Below, one piece after another: positions 1 through 7,366 of a DNA stretch of 10,698 nucleotides. How positions within the stretch are numbered: the stretch's first letter is position 1; each line of letters opens with the position of its first letter. Origin of the DNA: Saprospiraceae bacterium (lineage in GTDB: Bacteria; Bacteroidota; Bacteroidia; Chitinophagales; Saprospiraceae); the NCBI GenBank assembly GCA_947441325.1, contig CANETR010000025.1, forward strand, positions 1 through 10,698. The letters are read 5' to 3'. The notes beneath the pieces are model-generated. The model did not search any database and was not told where the DNA came from. It worked only from the letters and a program-made list of their open reading frames with translations. Position numbers and translations under genes: made by a program.

Positions 1-487
1 AAACGGGTACTTTGAGCTCATCGCCCAGTTGGCAGGCAGCCGAGCAGATATCCCATTTTTCATAATTCAGCGCGATATAGTCGGGCAAATGTTGTAGCCT
101 TATCGGGTAGAGATGGCAGGAAACAGGTTTGCGCCAATTGATTTTCCCTTCGAGATATGCTTTTTCAATACCACAGTAGGCTGTACCATCATTGCTGTAA
201 TTGATATAGACACAGGGCCCGGCTTCACCTATGAGCGGCGTAGAAAACTCATCATCTTCGTCTATTATATAATTGCCCTGTTTTTCAATTTCTTTTATGC
301 CCTCGGCTGTTATATAAGGTTTTACTTCAGGATAGATCGCTTTCAGAATATCCAGTTCATCCTCATCAAGAGGGGCCCCGTATTCTCCTTCCCAGCAACA
401 GGCACCTTTACAGGCGTTTAAGTTACAGACAAAATTTTTGTCAAAAATGTCTTCAGAGAGCAGGTATTTATCGTCTAGAATGTACAT
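1..487 (-). CDS. DUF3109-type cysteine-rich protein, 3' end outside the window
   Basis: The minus strand is open from an ATG at 487 to the left edge, giving 162 residues and no stop, so the C-terminus is missing. The N-terminus begins MYILDDKYLLSEDIFDKNFV and continues with a cysteine cluster (C21, C26, C30, C31, in the pattern CNLNACKGACC). Further cysteines lie at C92, C105, C124 (SCHLYP), C148 and C152. From memory this pattern and the early NACKGACC signature match the DUF3109 family of Bacteroidota, small proteins of about 190 residues, so perhaps 25-30 residues are lost. The nine cysteines suggest a metal or iron-sulfur site; that is inference, and the family function is unknown to me. 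There is no signal peptide, so it is probably cytoplasmic. The lipoprotein gene ends 72 bases upstream on the same strand, so co-transcription is possible. No clear ribosome binding site precedes the start. Confidence 0.88.
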   Translation of the reverse strand, partial: MYILDDKYLLSEDIFDKNFVCNLNACKGACCWEGEYGAPLDEDELDILKAIYPEVKPYITAEGIKEIEKQGNYIIDEDDEFSTPLIGEAGPCVYINYSNDGTAYCGIEKAYLEGKINWRKPVSCHLYPIRLQHLPDYIALNYEKWDICSAACQLGDELKVPV

Positions 488-514
488 GTTAATTTGAAAA
501 TTTGAAAGCAAGGA

Positions 515-534
515 AATCCGATAGCTATCGGATT
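515..534. repeat. 20-base perfect palindrome between two minus-strand genes
   Basis: AATCCGATAGCTATCGGATT is identical to its own reverse complement. It lies between the lipoprotein stop and the start of the DUF3109-type gene. No T-run follows it on either strand, so it does not look like a classical intrinsic terminator. The core CCGATAGCTATCGG could be a dispersed intergenic palindrome or a binding site for a dimeric protein; that is inference. Confidence 0.7.
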
Positions 535-559
535 GAAAATAGATTCGAGCTGTATTTTA

Positions 560-1246
560 CTAGTCTACAATCTCTATATCAATAGGAATCCTGTAGTATT
601 CAGTCAGTTTTACACTGCGCTGCTCATCTTTCTTTTCAATTACTGTTTTTTTGTGAACGATACGCAAAACACCTTTACCCTTGGCAAAAACTTCCAGAAA
701 CTCAGGTCTGATTTCCAGTTGCGGCCCTCGGGTTATACCCACATGATTAATAGTATAGCTTGCCCCGGAAGCATCTTCAAAAACAAGCGTCAGACCATCA
801 TCCTGCATCAGTGAATTGCCCGACCAGCTAACTAAGCCCCCATTTTTCTTACTGATTTTAGGTGTTTCCAGTTTAAAATTCCGGTAAATTGGAAAAATTA
901 TCGAGTCTTTTACCTCAAAGTCAGCAACAGGTTTATAGGAGAAAACATATAAACTGTCGCAGCCACTCGGTCTTTTTATGTATCGGTGCATCCAACCCTC
1001 TTTAGGCAGGTTCTTGCCTTCGAGTTTGAAATCAGAAACATACACTCCACCTGGCATACTAAAAGTAGAGTCACTTTTATTAATATATTTAGCCTCTATC
1101 TGGAGCTCCTTTATCTGTTCGATATAACGAACATAATATTTAGCAATTTTTACAGGAGAATCTTCCTTTTTAGCCTTGTCTGAGATTTGAGTTTTACAAG
1201 ACAGAAGGGCAAAAGCCAAGAGAAATATGGCAGCATTTTTGAACAT
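560..1246 (-). CDS. Uncharacterised lipoprotein
   Basis: This 228-residue protein begins with a lipoprotein signal peptide: a Lys near the N-terminus, a hydrophobic stretch (residues 5-15) and an LLSC lipobox with the lipidated cysteine at C17. It is therefore expected in the cell envelope, anchored in the inner or outer membrane. A charged linker (about 18-33) leads into a mature domain with many short hydrophobic/polar alternations that suggest beta structure. The end of the protein is a run of beta-like strands. One further cysteine follows the segment KRPSG. I do not recognise a domain and assign no function. The ATG at 1246 fits because the signal peptide begins immediately. A good Bacteroidota-type -7 box lies 29 bases upstream. 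Downstream on the same strand is the DUF3109-type gene. Confidence 0.85.
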   Translation of the reverse strand: MFKNAAIFLLAFALLSCKTQISDKAKKEDSPVKIAKYYVRYIEQIKELQIEAKYINKSDSTFSMPGGVYVSDFKLEGKNLPKEGWMHRYIKRPSGCDSLYVFSYKPVADFEVKDSIIFPIYRNFKLETPKISKKNGGLVSWSGNSLMQDDGLTLVFEDASGASYTINHVGITRGPQLEIRPEFLEVFAKGKGVLRIVHKKTVIEKKDEQRSVKLTEYYRIPIDIEIVD

Positions 1247-1411
1247 CAGAACATTAATTTAGTTATTTATACGGCAAAGATAGGACTTTGTATCATTTTT
1301 TGTGATAATGGGCTTAAACTGATATTATTTAAACAAAAATAATTAAATTTACGCCGCAAAGTTTCACAGTCTTTGCTTTCTTTTTTGTCAAATATCAAAA
1401 TCAATATTATT
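1247..1411. other. Divergent intergenic region
   Basis: This AT-rich stretch separates the minus-strand lipoprotein gene from the plus-strand foldase gene, so it must hold both promoters. The minus-strand -7 box is listed separately. For the plus strand, TTTG at 1299-1302 followed 20 bases later by TATTATTT (1323-1330), or TAAATTTA at 1344-1351, are weak -33/-7 candidates; neither matches the consensus fully. A small inverted repeat, TATCA at 1291-1295 and TGATA at 1303-1307, sits between the two promoter positions. I see nothing else in it. Confidence 0.5.
1275..1282 (-). promoter_or_regulatory. Candidate Bacteroidota -7 box for the lipoprotein gene
   Basis: On the minus strand the bases read TATCTTTG, an exact match to the Bacteroidota sigma-A -7 consensus TAnnTTTG. 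It ends 29 bases before the lipoprotein ATG, giving a plausible leader of about 20-25 bases. No convincing TTG-type -33 element is seen at the expected distance, which limits confidence. Confidence 0.4.
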
Positions 1412-3415
1412 ATGACATACCGAATAGCTTTTTCCTTTGCTATCGTACTGTTTCTAGTAGGTTTTTCAAAGACCCTTTCAGCACATTACTATCCCAAAAA
1501 CGGGGTATGTGTTTCTTGTCCCCTGCCAAACTCTGATGACCCTGTACTATTTACAGTAAACGGTAAAGAGGTAAGAGTATCTGAATTTACATACATCTAT
1601 GTGAAACACAATGGAGACAAGGCCGATTTTTCAGAGGCTTCCCTTCGTGATTATATGCAGCTTTATATCAATTTCAAATTGCAGGTTGCCAAAGCAGTGG
1701 ATTTGGGATTGGATAAAAATGCGGAAGTGCAGCGCGAGCAAAATCAATACAAGCGCCAATTGTCAAGTACTTATCTTACCGACCGTGAAATCACTGAAAA
1801 ATTGGTAAAAGAAGCCTTCGAATGGTCAAAAGAGGACAGACGCATCAGCCATATACTTTTTACTGTTCCCGAAACAGCTTCTGAAGCCGAAACCCGCGAA
1901 GCCTATGAAAAGGCAAAACGTGTAAAAAATCAACTGACATCAGATAATTTCTCTGATCTTGCCAAGCAATATTCAGAAGATAACTTTAGCAAAAATAATG
2001 GTGGCGATTTGGGATTTTTTACCACTTTGTCACTTCCTTACGAACTGGAAAAAGCAATGTACAATACAGCTAAAGGCCAGGTTTCTGACATTGTACGCAG
2101 CAAATTCGGTTTCCACATTATACGTGTGACGGATGTCCGTCCGGCTTATGGTCAGGTTCAATTGGCTCATATTCTTGTAAGAGGCAATGACGAAGCTGCA
2201 AAAAAGCAAATTGACTCATTGTACAATGTGCTTAAAACCACCGATGTTTTCGAGGAATTGGCTACAAAATTTTCGATGGACAATTCTACCAAATCGCGTG
2301 GAGGAATTAGAGGTTGGATTGGTATCAATAAATTCCCTGCAGATTTCGAAAAAGCAGTGTTTGACCTATCCAAAGACGGAGCTATTTCTGCGCCCGTACA
2401 AACGAACGCTGGCTGGCATATTCTCAAGAGAATTAAAGCCATGAAAAATCCTACTTATCAGGAAGTAAAAGGTGAATTGACCAATAAAATCAAACAGAAC
2501 GAGCGTTTCAAAATTGTTCAGGATACCCTTACCGAACGCATCAAACGTGAAGCAGGCTATAGCTTAGATGCTACTGTTATGAAAGAGTTGATAAAAATTC
2601 TGGAAGCTGATGCCAACTTCCTGCAAGGTCGCTGGAATCCCGAGAATAATCTTTTGGGTGATGAGCGCGCTATTTTTACACTTGGCGATAGAAAAGGTAC
2701 CGTAAAAGAGTTTGCACAATTGGCTCAACGCTCTCCAAATGAGCGATTCTCTATGAATCCAAGAACCTTGGAAGGCGCAATTGACCGTATTTTAAATAAA
2801 TTAGTCGCACAAAAATGCCTCGAGTTTGAAGAGACTCAGTTGGATAAAAAATATCCAGAATTCAAAGCCCTTATGAGAGAGTATGAAGAAGGTATTTTGT
2901 TATTCGAGGTAAAAAAACAATTGGTTTGGGATAAAGCTTCGAGCGATGAAGAGGGTCTCAAGAAGTTTTACGATGCCAACAAAAATAAATATCAGTGGAA
3001 AGATCGTGCAAAAGTAACGTTCTACACCGTGAAAAGTAAAGATGAAAAGCTGTTGAAGGCTATTAAAAAAGCTGCTCAAAAAGACAAAGCCGAACAGGTG
3101 AAAACTACGTATAATAAAGAAAATGCCGTTGTGCAAAGCAATGATGGTACATATGAAAAAGGCAAAAATAAAGAAGTAGATGAAATGAAGTGGAAAGTTG
3201 GCTCTGTTAGTAAGGGTTATAGCAAAGAGGATGTTTTTTACTTTACTAAGATTGAATCAATAACTTCTGCATCAACCAAAACATTAGAAGAAGCCCGTGG
3301 CTATGTAGTTGCAGATTATCAGGATCAATTGGAAAAAAGTCTCATTGCTACTTTAAGACAGGAGTATAAAGTTGAGATCAAAGAGGATGTTTTGAAAAAG
3401 CTCATTAAAAAATAA
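1412..3415 (+). CDS. Secreted peptidyl-prolyl cis-trans isomerase with two parvulin (PpiC) domains, SurA-like
   Basis: This protein probably catalyses proline isomerisation and acts as a periplasmic chaperone for outer-membrane and secreted proteins, as SurA/PpiD relatives do. I chose the ATG at 1412 (667 residues) because a clean signal peptide starts there (residues 1-24, ending TLSA). An in-frame ATG at 1373 would add 13 residues ahead of it. Domains: a SurA-like helical N-terminal part (about 40-140), parvulin domain 1 (about 144-241, with ISHILF, GGDLGFF and FGFHIIRV), parvulin domain 2 (about 248-343, with LAHILV, GGIRGW and AGWHILKRI), and a long Lys/Glu-rich C-terminal region. The last 100 residues may hold a degenerate third parvulin-like fold. 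Both parvulin domains keep their core motifs. An unusual CVSC pair (C33, C36) follows the signal peptide. An intrinsic terminator follows the stop. Confidence 0.9.
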   Translation: MTYRIAFSFAIVLFLVGFSKTLSAHYYPKNGVCVSCPLPNSDDPVLFTVNGKEVRVSEFTYIYVKHNGDKADFSEASLRDYMQLYINFKLQVAKAVDLGLDKNAEVQREQNQYKRQLSSTYLTDREITEKLVKEAFEWSKEDRRISHILFTVPETASEAETREAYEKAKRVKNQLTSDNFSDLAKQYSEDNFSKNNGGDLGFFTTLSLPYELEKAMYNTAKGQVSDIVRSKFGFHIIRVTDVRPAYGQVQLAHILVRGNDEAAKKQIDSLYNVLKTTDVFEELATKFSMDNSTKSRGGIRGWIGINKFPADFEKAVFDLSKDGAISAPVQTNAGWHILKRIKAMKNPTYQEVKGELTNKIKQNERFKIVQDTLTERIKREAGYSLDATVMKELIKILEADANFLQGRWNPENNLLGDERAIFTLGDRKGTVKEFAQLAQRSPNERFSMNPRTLEGAIDRILNKLVAQKCLEFEETQLDKKYPEFKALMREYEEGILLFEVKKQLVWDKASSDEEGLKKFYDANKNKYQWKDRAKVTFYTVKSKDEKLLKAIKKAAQKDKAEQVKTTYNKENAVVQSNDGTYEKGKNKEVDEMKWKVGSVSKGYSKEDVFYFTKIESITSASTKTLEEARGYVVADYQDQLEKSLIATLRQEYKVEIKEDVLKKLIKK

Positions 3416-3443
3416 ACTTTTGTTATAGTTTGGTACGATATTG

Positions 3444-3470
3444 ACGCCTGCTGCTATGCAGGCGTTTTTA
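3444..3470 (+). terminator. Intrinsic terminator of the foldase gene
   Basis: An 8-base perfect stem, ACGCCTGC at 3444-3451 pairing with GCAGGCGT at 3458-3465, encloses a 6-base loop and is followed by a T-run (TTTTTA). It is GC-rich against an AT-rich background. It lies about 28 bases after the foldase stop and separates that gene from the gldFG group. Confidence 0.85.
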
Positions 3471-3493
3471 TTAAAAACCGAACAATTTAAATT

Positions 3494-4153
3494 ATGCTGA
3501 AAAAATTATTTATCTGTTTTATTCTAATTATACCGCGATTAGTTTTTACTCAAGTAGCCATTAGTAATAACTTTCCATTTAAAGCAGGTATATACAAAAG
3601 CTTTTCAGATTTCACTGCTGATGAGCCTTCTGCCGATTCCTTAGTATCAATTCTTAAATATGATTTGAATGCAGAGGAAAATATCTTAATTTTGAAAGCG
3701 GAATCTCAGTATTTGCTCGATAGCTTAATCAAAGAACCAATATGGGGACTCTGTATCCAGAATGCTCCCTACATCAGAACTGAAGATAAACAGGATGGCA
3801 GGTACTATTTTGTAAAATTGCATGTAGTAGGCAAGTTGAGTTATTATTACTATAAGGCATTTCGCGAGAAAGAAGTTATTATGTATGTTCACAACCCTTA
3901 CACAGGCGAAAGAATTGGCAAAAAAACAGTTACTAATAGAGACTTGGTTTTTATTCAAAAACTAATGCATTTTCAAAGCGGTGAAAATATAGATTTTAGT
4001 TTCGATAACTTTAAAGCATGGGCTTCAGATGATAAAGGATTGCTAAAATCTATTGAAGAAATGAAAAATGAAGAAAAGGAGAGCAAATTGTTCAAAACAT
4101 TGCTCATTTACAATGATAGAAATCCGGTTTATCCAATTAAAAAAAACAAATAA
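3494..4153 (+). CDS. Uncharacterised secreted protein encoded ahead of gldF
   Basis: This 219-residue protein starts with a signal peptide (MLKKLFICFILIIPRLVFTQ, cleavage probably around T19/Q20), so it is exported. The mature part contains a GIYKSFSDF motif near residue 32, a WGLCIQNAPYI segment in the middle, and then GRYYFVKLHVVGKLSYYYY. The C-terminus is a charged Lys/Glu region. From memory, this order (a GxYxSxxDF opening, then a WGxC segment and a YY..VGK.SYY stretch) resembles a Bacteroidota-specific family of secreted proteins of unknown role; I cannot name it with certainty. The gene ends 14 bases before gldF on the same strand, which suggests co-transcription with gldFG and perhaps a related envelope role. 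The start is close to the preceding terminator (24 bases), leaving little room for a promoter. Confidence 0.8.
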   Translation: MLKKLFICFILIIPRLVFTQVAISNNFPFKAGIYKSFSDFTADEPSADSLVSILKYDLNAEENILILKAESQYLLDSLIKEPIWGLCIQNAPYIRTEDKQDGRYYFVKLHVVGKLSYYYYKAFREKEVIMYVHNPYTGERIGKKTVTNRDLVFIQKLMHFQSGENIDFSFDNFKAWASDDKGLLKSIEEMKNEEKESKLFKTLLIYNDRNPVYPIKKNK

Positions 4154-4167
4154 ATCAGCTCGGATAT

Positions 4168-4899
4168 ATGTGGAGTATTTTTATTAAAGAAGTTAATCAT
4201 TTTTTAAGCTCTTTGGTGGGTTATATCGCTATTGCTGTTTTTCTTTTGGGAACAGGCTTATTTATGTGGGTTTTCCCCGATTACAGTGTCATAAGTTATG
4301 GGTTTTCAACCATGGACAGTTTTTTTGGGATGGCACCTTATATCTTTTTATTTTTGATTCCTGCTATCACAATGCGAAGCTTTGCAGAGGAAATTCAAAG
4401 TGGCACTATTGAGCTTTTGGTTACCCGCCCGCTTAGCGATTGGCAGATATTGATAGGTAAATACCTTGCCTGCCTGTTTTTGATTATACTTTCAATTCTG
4501 CCCACTTTTATTTATTTCTTTTCAATTTGGGAATTGGGTATGCCCAAGGGCAATCTGGATATTGGTGCTACCTGGGGTTCTTATATTGGTCTCTTTTTTC
4601 TTGGATCTACTTTTGCATCAATTGGAATTTTTGCTTCTACAATTACTAAAAATCAGATAGTAGCCTTTATACTGGGTCTATTCTTTTGTGCATTTACCTA
4701 CGATGCTTTTAGCAGTATCAGCCGCCTGCCTATTTTCTTTGGAGGGATGGACAGCCTGGTGGAAAGTTTGGGCATTAATTTTCATTATGCCTCAATCAGC
4801 CGTGGATTGATTGATACGCGAGACCTCTTATACTTTTTGAGTGTCATAGCAGTTTTCCTTTTTGCTGCGAAGACAGCGATGGAAAAAAGAAAATGGTAA
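4168..4899 (+). CDS. gldF: Gliding-motility-associated ABC transporter permease GldF
   Basis: This 243-residue protein is an ABC-2-type permease with six predicted membrane helices at about 15-35, 52-72, 97-118, 133-157, 164-184 and 218-238. Between helices 2 and 3 is the coupling-loop signature (FAEEIQSGTIELLVTRPLSD) typical of ABC-2 permeases of the GldF/NosY group. Length, topology and the gldG gene directly downstream identify it as GldF. In Flavobacterium, GldF and GldG form the membrane part of a transporter driven by the ATPase GldA, which is encoded elsewhere; no ATPase gene lies in this window either. GldF homologs also occur in Bacteroidota that do not glide, so motility cannot be concluded. 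The gene follows the upstream secreted-protein gene by 14 bases and precedes gldG by 48 bases. Confidence 0.92.
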   Translation: MWSIFIKEVNHFLSSLVGYIAIAVFLLGTGLFMWVFPDYSVISYGFSTMDSFFGMAPYIFLFLIPAITMRSFAEEIQSGTIELLVTRPLSDWQILIGKYLACLFLIILSILPTFIYFFSIWELGMPKGNLDIGATWGSYIGLFFLGSTFASIGIFASTITKNQIVAFILGLFFCAFTYDAFSSISRLPIFFGGMDSLVESLGINFHYASISRGLIDTRDLLYFLSVIAVFLFAAKTAMEKRKW

Positions 4900-4924
4900 A
4901 TAAATTTATATTTTTTTGACTCTG

Positions 4925-4943
4925 ATATATTTCTCAAATATAT
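4925..4943 (+). promoter_or_regulatory. Perfect AT-rich hairpin just before the gldG start
   Basis: ATATATTT (4925-4932) and AAATATAT (4936-4943) are perfect inverted repeats around the loop CTC, ending 4 bases before the gldG ATG. In mRNA this would be an 8-bp A/U stem next to the start codon; it may tune gldG translation or be a protein site. There is no functional evidence, and in AT-rich DNA such stems can arise by chance. Confidence 0.4.
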
Positions 4944-4947
4944 TTTC

Positions 4948-6699
4948 ATGAAAAACTCTAAACGTATTCAATCGCTTGTTTGGCTGCTTATGTTGCTGGC
5001 AATAGTTGTCGTTATCAATCTATTGGGCTCTTTTGTTTATACCAAATTTGACCTGACAGAGGACAAGCGTTTCACAATGATGAATGCTACCAATAAATTA
5101 TTGGCCTCTTTGGAAAAAGATACCACAGCATTTACCATTGAAATTTATCTCGAGGGAGAATTTCCTTCAGAATTCAGGCATTTGCAAAATGCAACCCGCG
5201 ATTTGCTCAATGTATTCAGAGAGCGCTCGGGCAATTTGATTGATTATCGTTTTTTGAATCCCTTGGAAGGTAATGATACGGAGCGCAAGGAAATGCAGCA
5301 GAAACTTGGAAAGCAGGGAATTATGCCATTGCAGATTATGGATAAAAGACAGGCTCGTGCTATGTTGGTTTTCCCTTCTGCAGTTATCCGTTATGGCAAC
5401 CAAATTCAGGCTATTAACCTCATTGAATTAGGCGATGGCTATTATCAGCCTTCCGACATTGACCCCTCTATTAATTTTTTGGAGTATAAATTTGCTGTTG
5501 CTATTCAGAAATTAAAGCAGCGTCAAAGACCCAGAATTGTACTGCTCAATGGGCACGGAGAACTACAACGTCCTTTTACAAATGATTTTGAAAAAGCCCT
5601 GTTCGAATATTATGATATTGCCAGACTTGACCTTTCGCAGGTGAATCAGATCGACTCTAACATCAATCTTGTTATTGTTCAAAAGCCACAAGAAGCTTTC
5701 AGTTATGACGATCAGTTCAAAATAGACCAGTACGTTATGAATGGCGGAAGAATGCTTTGGATGGTGGATGGACTGAACATGGCGGATGATAGCCTTAGAA
5801 ATAAAAGCGCCCAGGCGGTCCCATTTGAGAATCAGCATGATTTGCAAAAGCTTTTATTTAACTATGGCGTGCGTATCAATGCTAATCTTATAGCCTCTTT
5901 CGATGCTGCTTCTATGATCGGACTGCAAAGTGGACAGGGGCAGAAAGCCAATCCAAAATGGTTTTATTATCCATTGGCATTTCCATATCTTACACCAATT
6001 GAAGCTAAAGAAAGTGGTAAAAACTCAATCGACCATCCGATTGTAAAAAATATGGACTATGTCCTAACCAAATATGCATCGAGTATTGATACGGTAAAAA
6101 CAAAAGCAAGCATTACTAAAATACCTCTTTTGAGATCTTCAAAATATAGCCGTGTACAATATCCGCCAACACCTGTGAGTCTCGATGCGATTGACCCAGC
6201 TATCAAAGCTGATGCTTTTACAAAGGGGAATCAGACAATTGCTGTTTTATTGGAAGGAAATTTTGAATCTTTTTTCAGAAACAGGCTTCCGCCGGAAGTG
6301 ACTAGTAAATGGGCTTCTGCAGGTAATTATCCTATTAAAGCACAGGGCAATTTTGCAAAAATGATTGTAGTATCTGATGGCGATATTGCTAAAAATGAAG
6401 TCTATCCAACATCCGGAAAGATAGTACCTATGGGTGCAGGATTTCATCCCGAATCTGGCCCAAGAATCTTTGCCAATAAAGAATTTCTTATGAATAGCAT
6501 CGAATATCTGCTCGATGATTCGGGCTTAATAGAGGCTAGAAGTAAGGAAATTAAACTACGTCCGCTCGATCAGGAAAGAGCTTTCAAAGAAGAGACCAAA
6601 TGGCAGCTGATAAATCTGGCTTTGCCACTGATAGTTCTTTCAGTTTTTGGTGTGATTTACAGTTGGAGACGTAGAAAACGCTTTAGCAAAAAGAAATAA
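4948..6699 (+). CDS. gldG: Gliding-motility-associated ABC transporter auxiliary protein GldG
   Basis: This 583-residue protein has the GldG architecture. An N-terminal membrane helix (about 9-30) is followed by FDLTEDKRFT (34-43), a strong signature of the GldG/ABC_transp_aux group. A large extracytoplasmic domain includes SINFLEYKFAVAI (about 175-187) and VLLNGHGEL (199-207), and later a glutamine-amidotransferase-like section with NGGRMLW. A C-terminal helix (about 553-573) ends in an Arg/Lys-rich tail. Both ends therefore lie in the membrane with the large domain outside the cytoplasm. GldG partners with GldF, encoded just upstream. What the transporter moves is not settled in the literature I know. 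The length is normal for the family and I see no frameshift. In several Bacteroidota I recall dnaN following gldG; here the convergent nadD is next. Confidence 0.93.
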   Translation: MKNSKRIQSLVWLLMLLAIVVVINLLGSFVYTKFDLTEDKRFTMMNATNKLLASLEKDTTAFTIEIYLEGEFPSEFRHLQNATRDLLNVFRERSGNLIDYRFLNPLEGNDTERKEMQQKLGKQGIMPLQIMDKRQARAMLVFPSAVIRYGNQIQAINLIELGDGYYQPSDIDPSINFLEYKFAVAIQKLKQRQRPRIVLLNGHGELQRPFTNDFEKALFEYYDIARLDLSQVNQIDSNINLVIVQKPQEAFSYDDQFKIDQYVMNGGRMLWMVDGLNMADDSLRNKSAQAVPFENQHDLQKLLFNYGVRINANLIASFDAASMIGLQSGQGQKANPKWFYYPLAFPYLTPIEAKESGKNSIDHPIVKNMDYVLTKYASSIDTVKTKASITKIPLLRSSKYSRVQYPPTPVSLDAIDPAIKADAFTKGNQTIAVLLEGNFESFFRNRLPPEVTSKWASAGNYPIKAQGNFAKMIVVSDGDIAKNEVYPTSGKIVPMGAGFHPESGPRIFANKEFLMNSIEYLLDDSGLIEARSKEIKLRPLDQERAFKEETKWQLINLALPLIVLSVFGVIYSWRRRKRFSKKK

Positions 6700-6706
6700 G
6701 CGTTTT
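6675..6706. terminator. Possible shared bidirectional terminator of gldG and nadD
   Basis: AAAACGCTT (6675-6683) and AAGCGTTTT (6698-6706) are perfect 9-base inverted repeats with a 14-base spacer. The 3' arm ends in TTTT on both strands. The structure spans the end of gldG, its stop codon, the 5-base gap and the nadD stop, as expected for a terminator serving both convergent genes. The stem has few GC pairs and a long loop, so its strength is uncertain. Confidence 0.45.
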
Positions 6707-7280
6707 AACGGTATAAGCCTGTTGATTCGATAATTTCTCTGGTTTCTTCAGTGACCCAGTAGCGTATTGACTTTCCTTCTTTTATTAATTTGCGGATAAA
6801 AGTGGAAGAGATTTCTATAAGTGGGGCCTCTTCAAAAATCTTTACATTAGGATTTTTGGCTAAATCTCCCAATTCATAATCGGGCCTTTTATATACATAA
6901 ATGGAAAAGTTTTTTAGAATCAGCTCGTAGTTTTTCCATTTATTTAGTGAACCCAAATTATCGCCGCCCATGATTAGTACAAATACATTATCCGGATGCT
7001 CCTCGCGCAGATAGGTGAGGGTATCAATGGTGTACGATGGTTTAGGCAAATCAAACTCTACATTACAGGCTTTTAATTTAGGATGATCTTCAACTGAGCG
7101 AAGCACCATTTCATATCTAACATAATCATCGGCCAGGCTACTCCTTTCCTTGAAAGGATTGTGCGGAGAAATAACAAGCCACAATTCATCCAAATCGCTT
7201 TCTTCTACCAGATAGTTTGCAATGATGAGATGCCCGCTGTGTATGGGATTGAATGAACCAAAGAAAAGCCCGATTTTCAT
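6705..7280 (-). CDS. nadD: Nicotinate-nucleotide adenylyltransferase
   Basis: This cytoplasmic enzyme joins nicotinate mononucleotide and ATP to make deamido-NAD, a step of NAD synthesis. The protein has 191 residues, within the usual NadD range. It opens with the nucleotidyltransferase signature GSFNPIHSGH (8-17, catalytic H14 and H17). NadD-type substrate segments follow: SPHNPFK (38-44), PSYTIDTL (81-88) and MGGDNL (104-109). The C-terminal ISSTFIR motif (157-163) binds the ATP phosphates. All key residues are present. The ATG at 7280 begins directly with the beta strand preceding the motif, and an AGG lies just before it. The stop codon is 5 bases from that of gldG on the other strand. 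Upstream, the tonB terminator separates it from the next gene, so it probably has its own promoter, though no consensus box was recognised. Confidence 0.95.
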   Translation of the reverse strand: MKIGLFFGSFNPIHSGHLIIANYLVEESDLDELWLVISPHNPFKERSSLADDYVRYEMVLRSVEDHPKLKACNVEFDLPKPSYTIDTLTYLREEHPDNVFVLIMGGDNLGSLNKWKNYELILKNFSIYVYKRPDYELGDLAKNPNVKIFEEAPLIEISSTFIRKLIKEGKSIRYWVTEETREIIESTGLYR

Positions 7281-7306
7281 CCTGATTAGTTAAGCTTTAT
7301 TGACTT

Positions 7307-7345
7307 AAAAAGGAATGGTCTTACCGGATTAAGATAAGACCATTC
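7307..7345 (-). terminator. Strong intrinsic terminator of the gcvH-vanZ-tonB unit
   Basis: On the minus strand, GAATGGTCTTA (7345-7335) pairs perfectly over 11 bases with TAAGACCATTC (7323-7313) around an 11-base loop; a C and five T residues follow (7312-7307). It lies 22 bases past the stop of the tonB-like gene and before nadD. The stem length and T-run make this the most convincing terminator in the window. Confidence 0.85.
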
Positions 7346-7366
7346 AATAATATTATGTAGTAATAA

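Noticed and set aside
113..421. Plus-strand ORF of 102 codons near the left edge
   Set aside because: It lies opposite the DUF3109-type gene, whose cysteine motifs are clear; the plus-strand product has no recognisable pattern.
533..814. Plus-strand ORF of 93 codons
   Set aside because: Antisense to the lipoprotein gene, which has a good signal peptide and lipobox.
1373..1411. Earlier in-frame ATG for the foldase
   Set aside because: It would put 13 residues in front of a complete signal peptide that begins at 1412; kept only as an alternative.
4168..6699. Conclusion that the organism glides
   Set aside because: gldF and gldG also occur in non-gliding Bacteroidota, and no gldB-D, gldJ-N, spr or rem genes are in the window.
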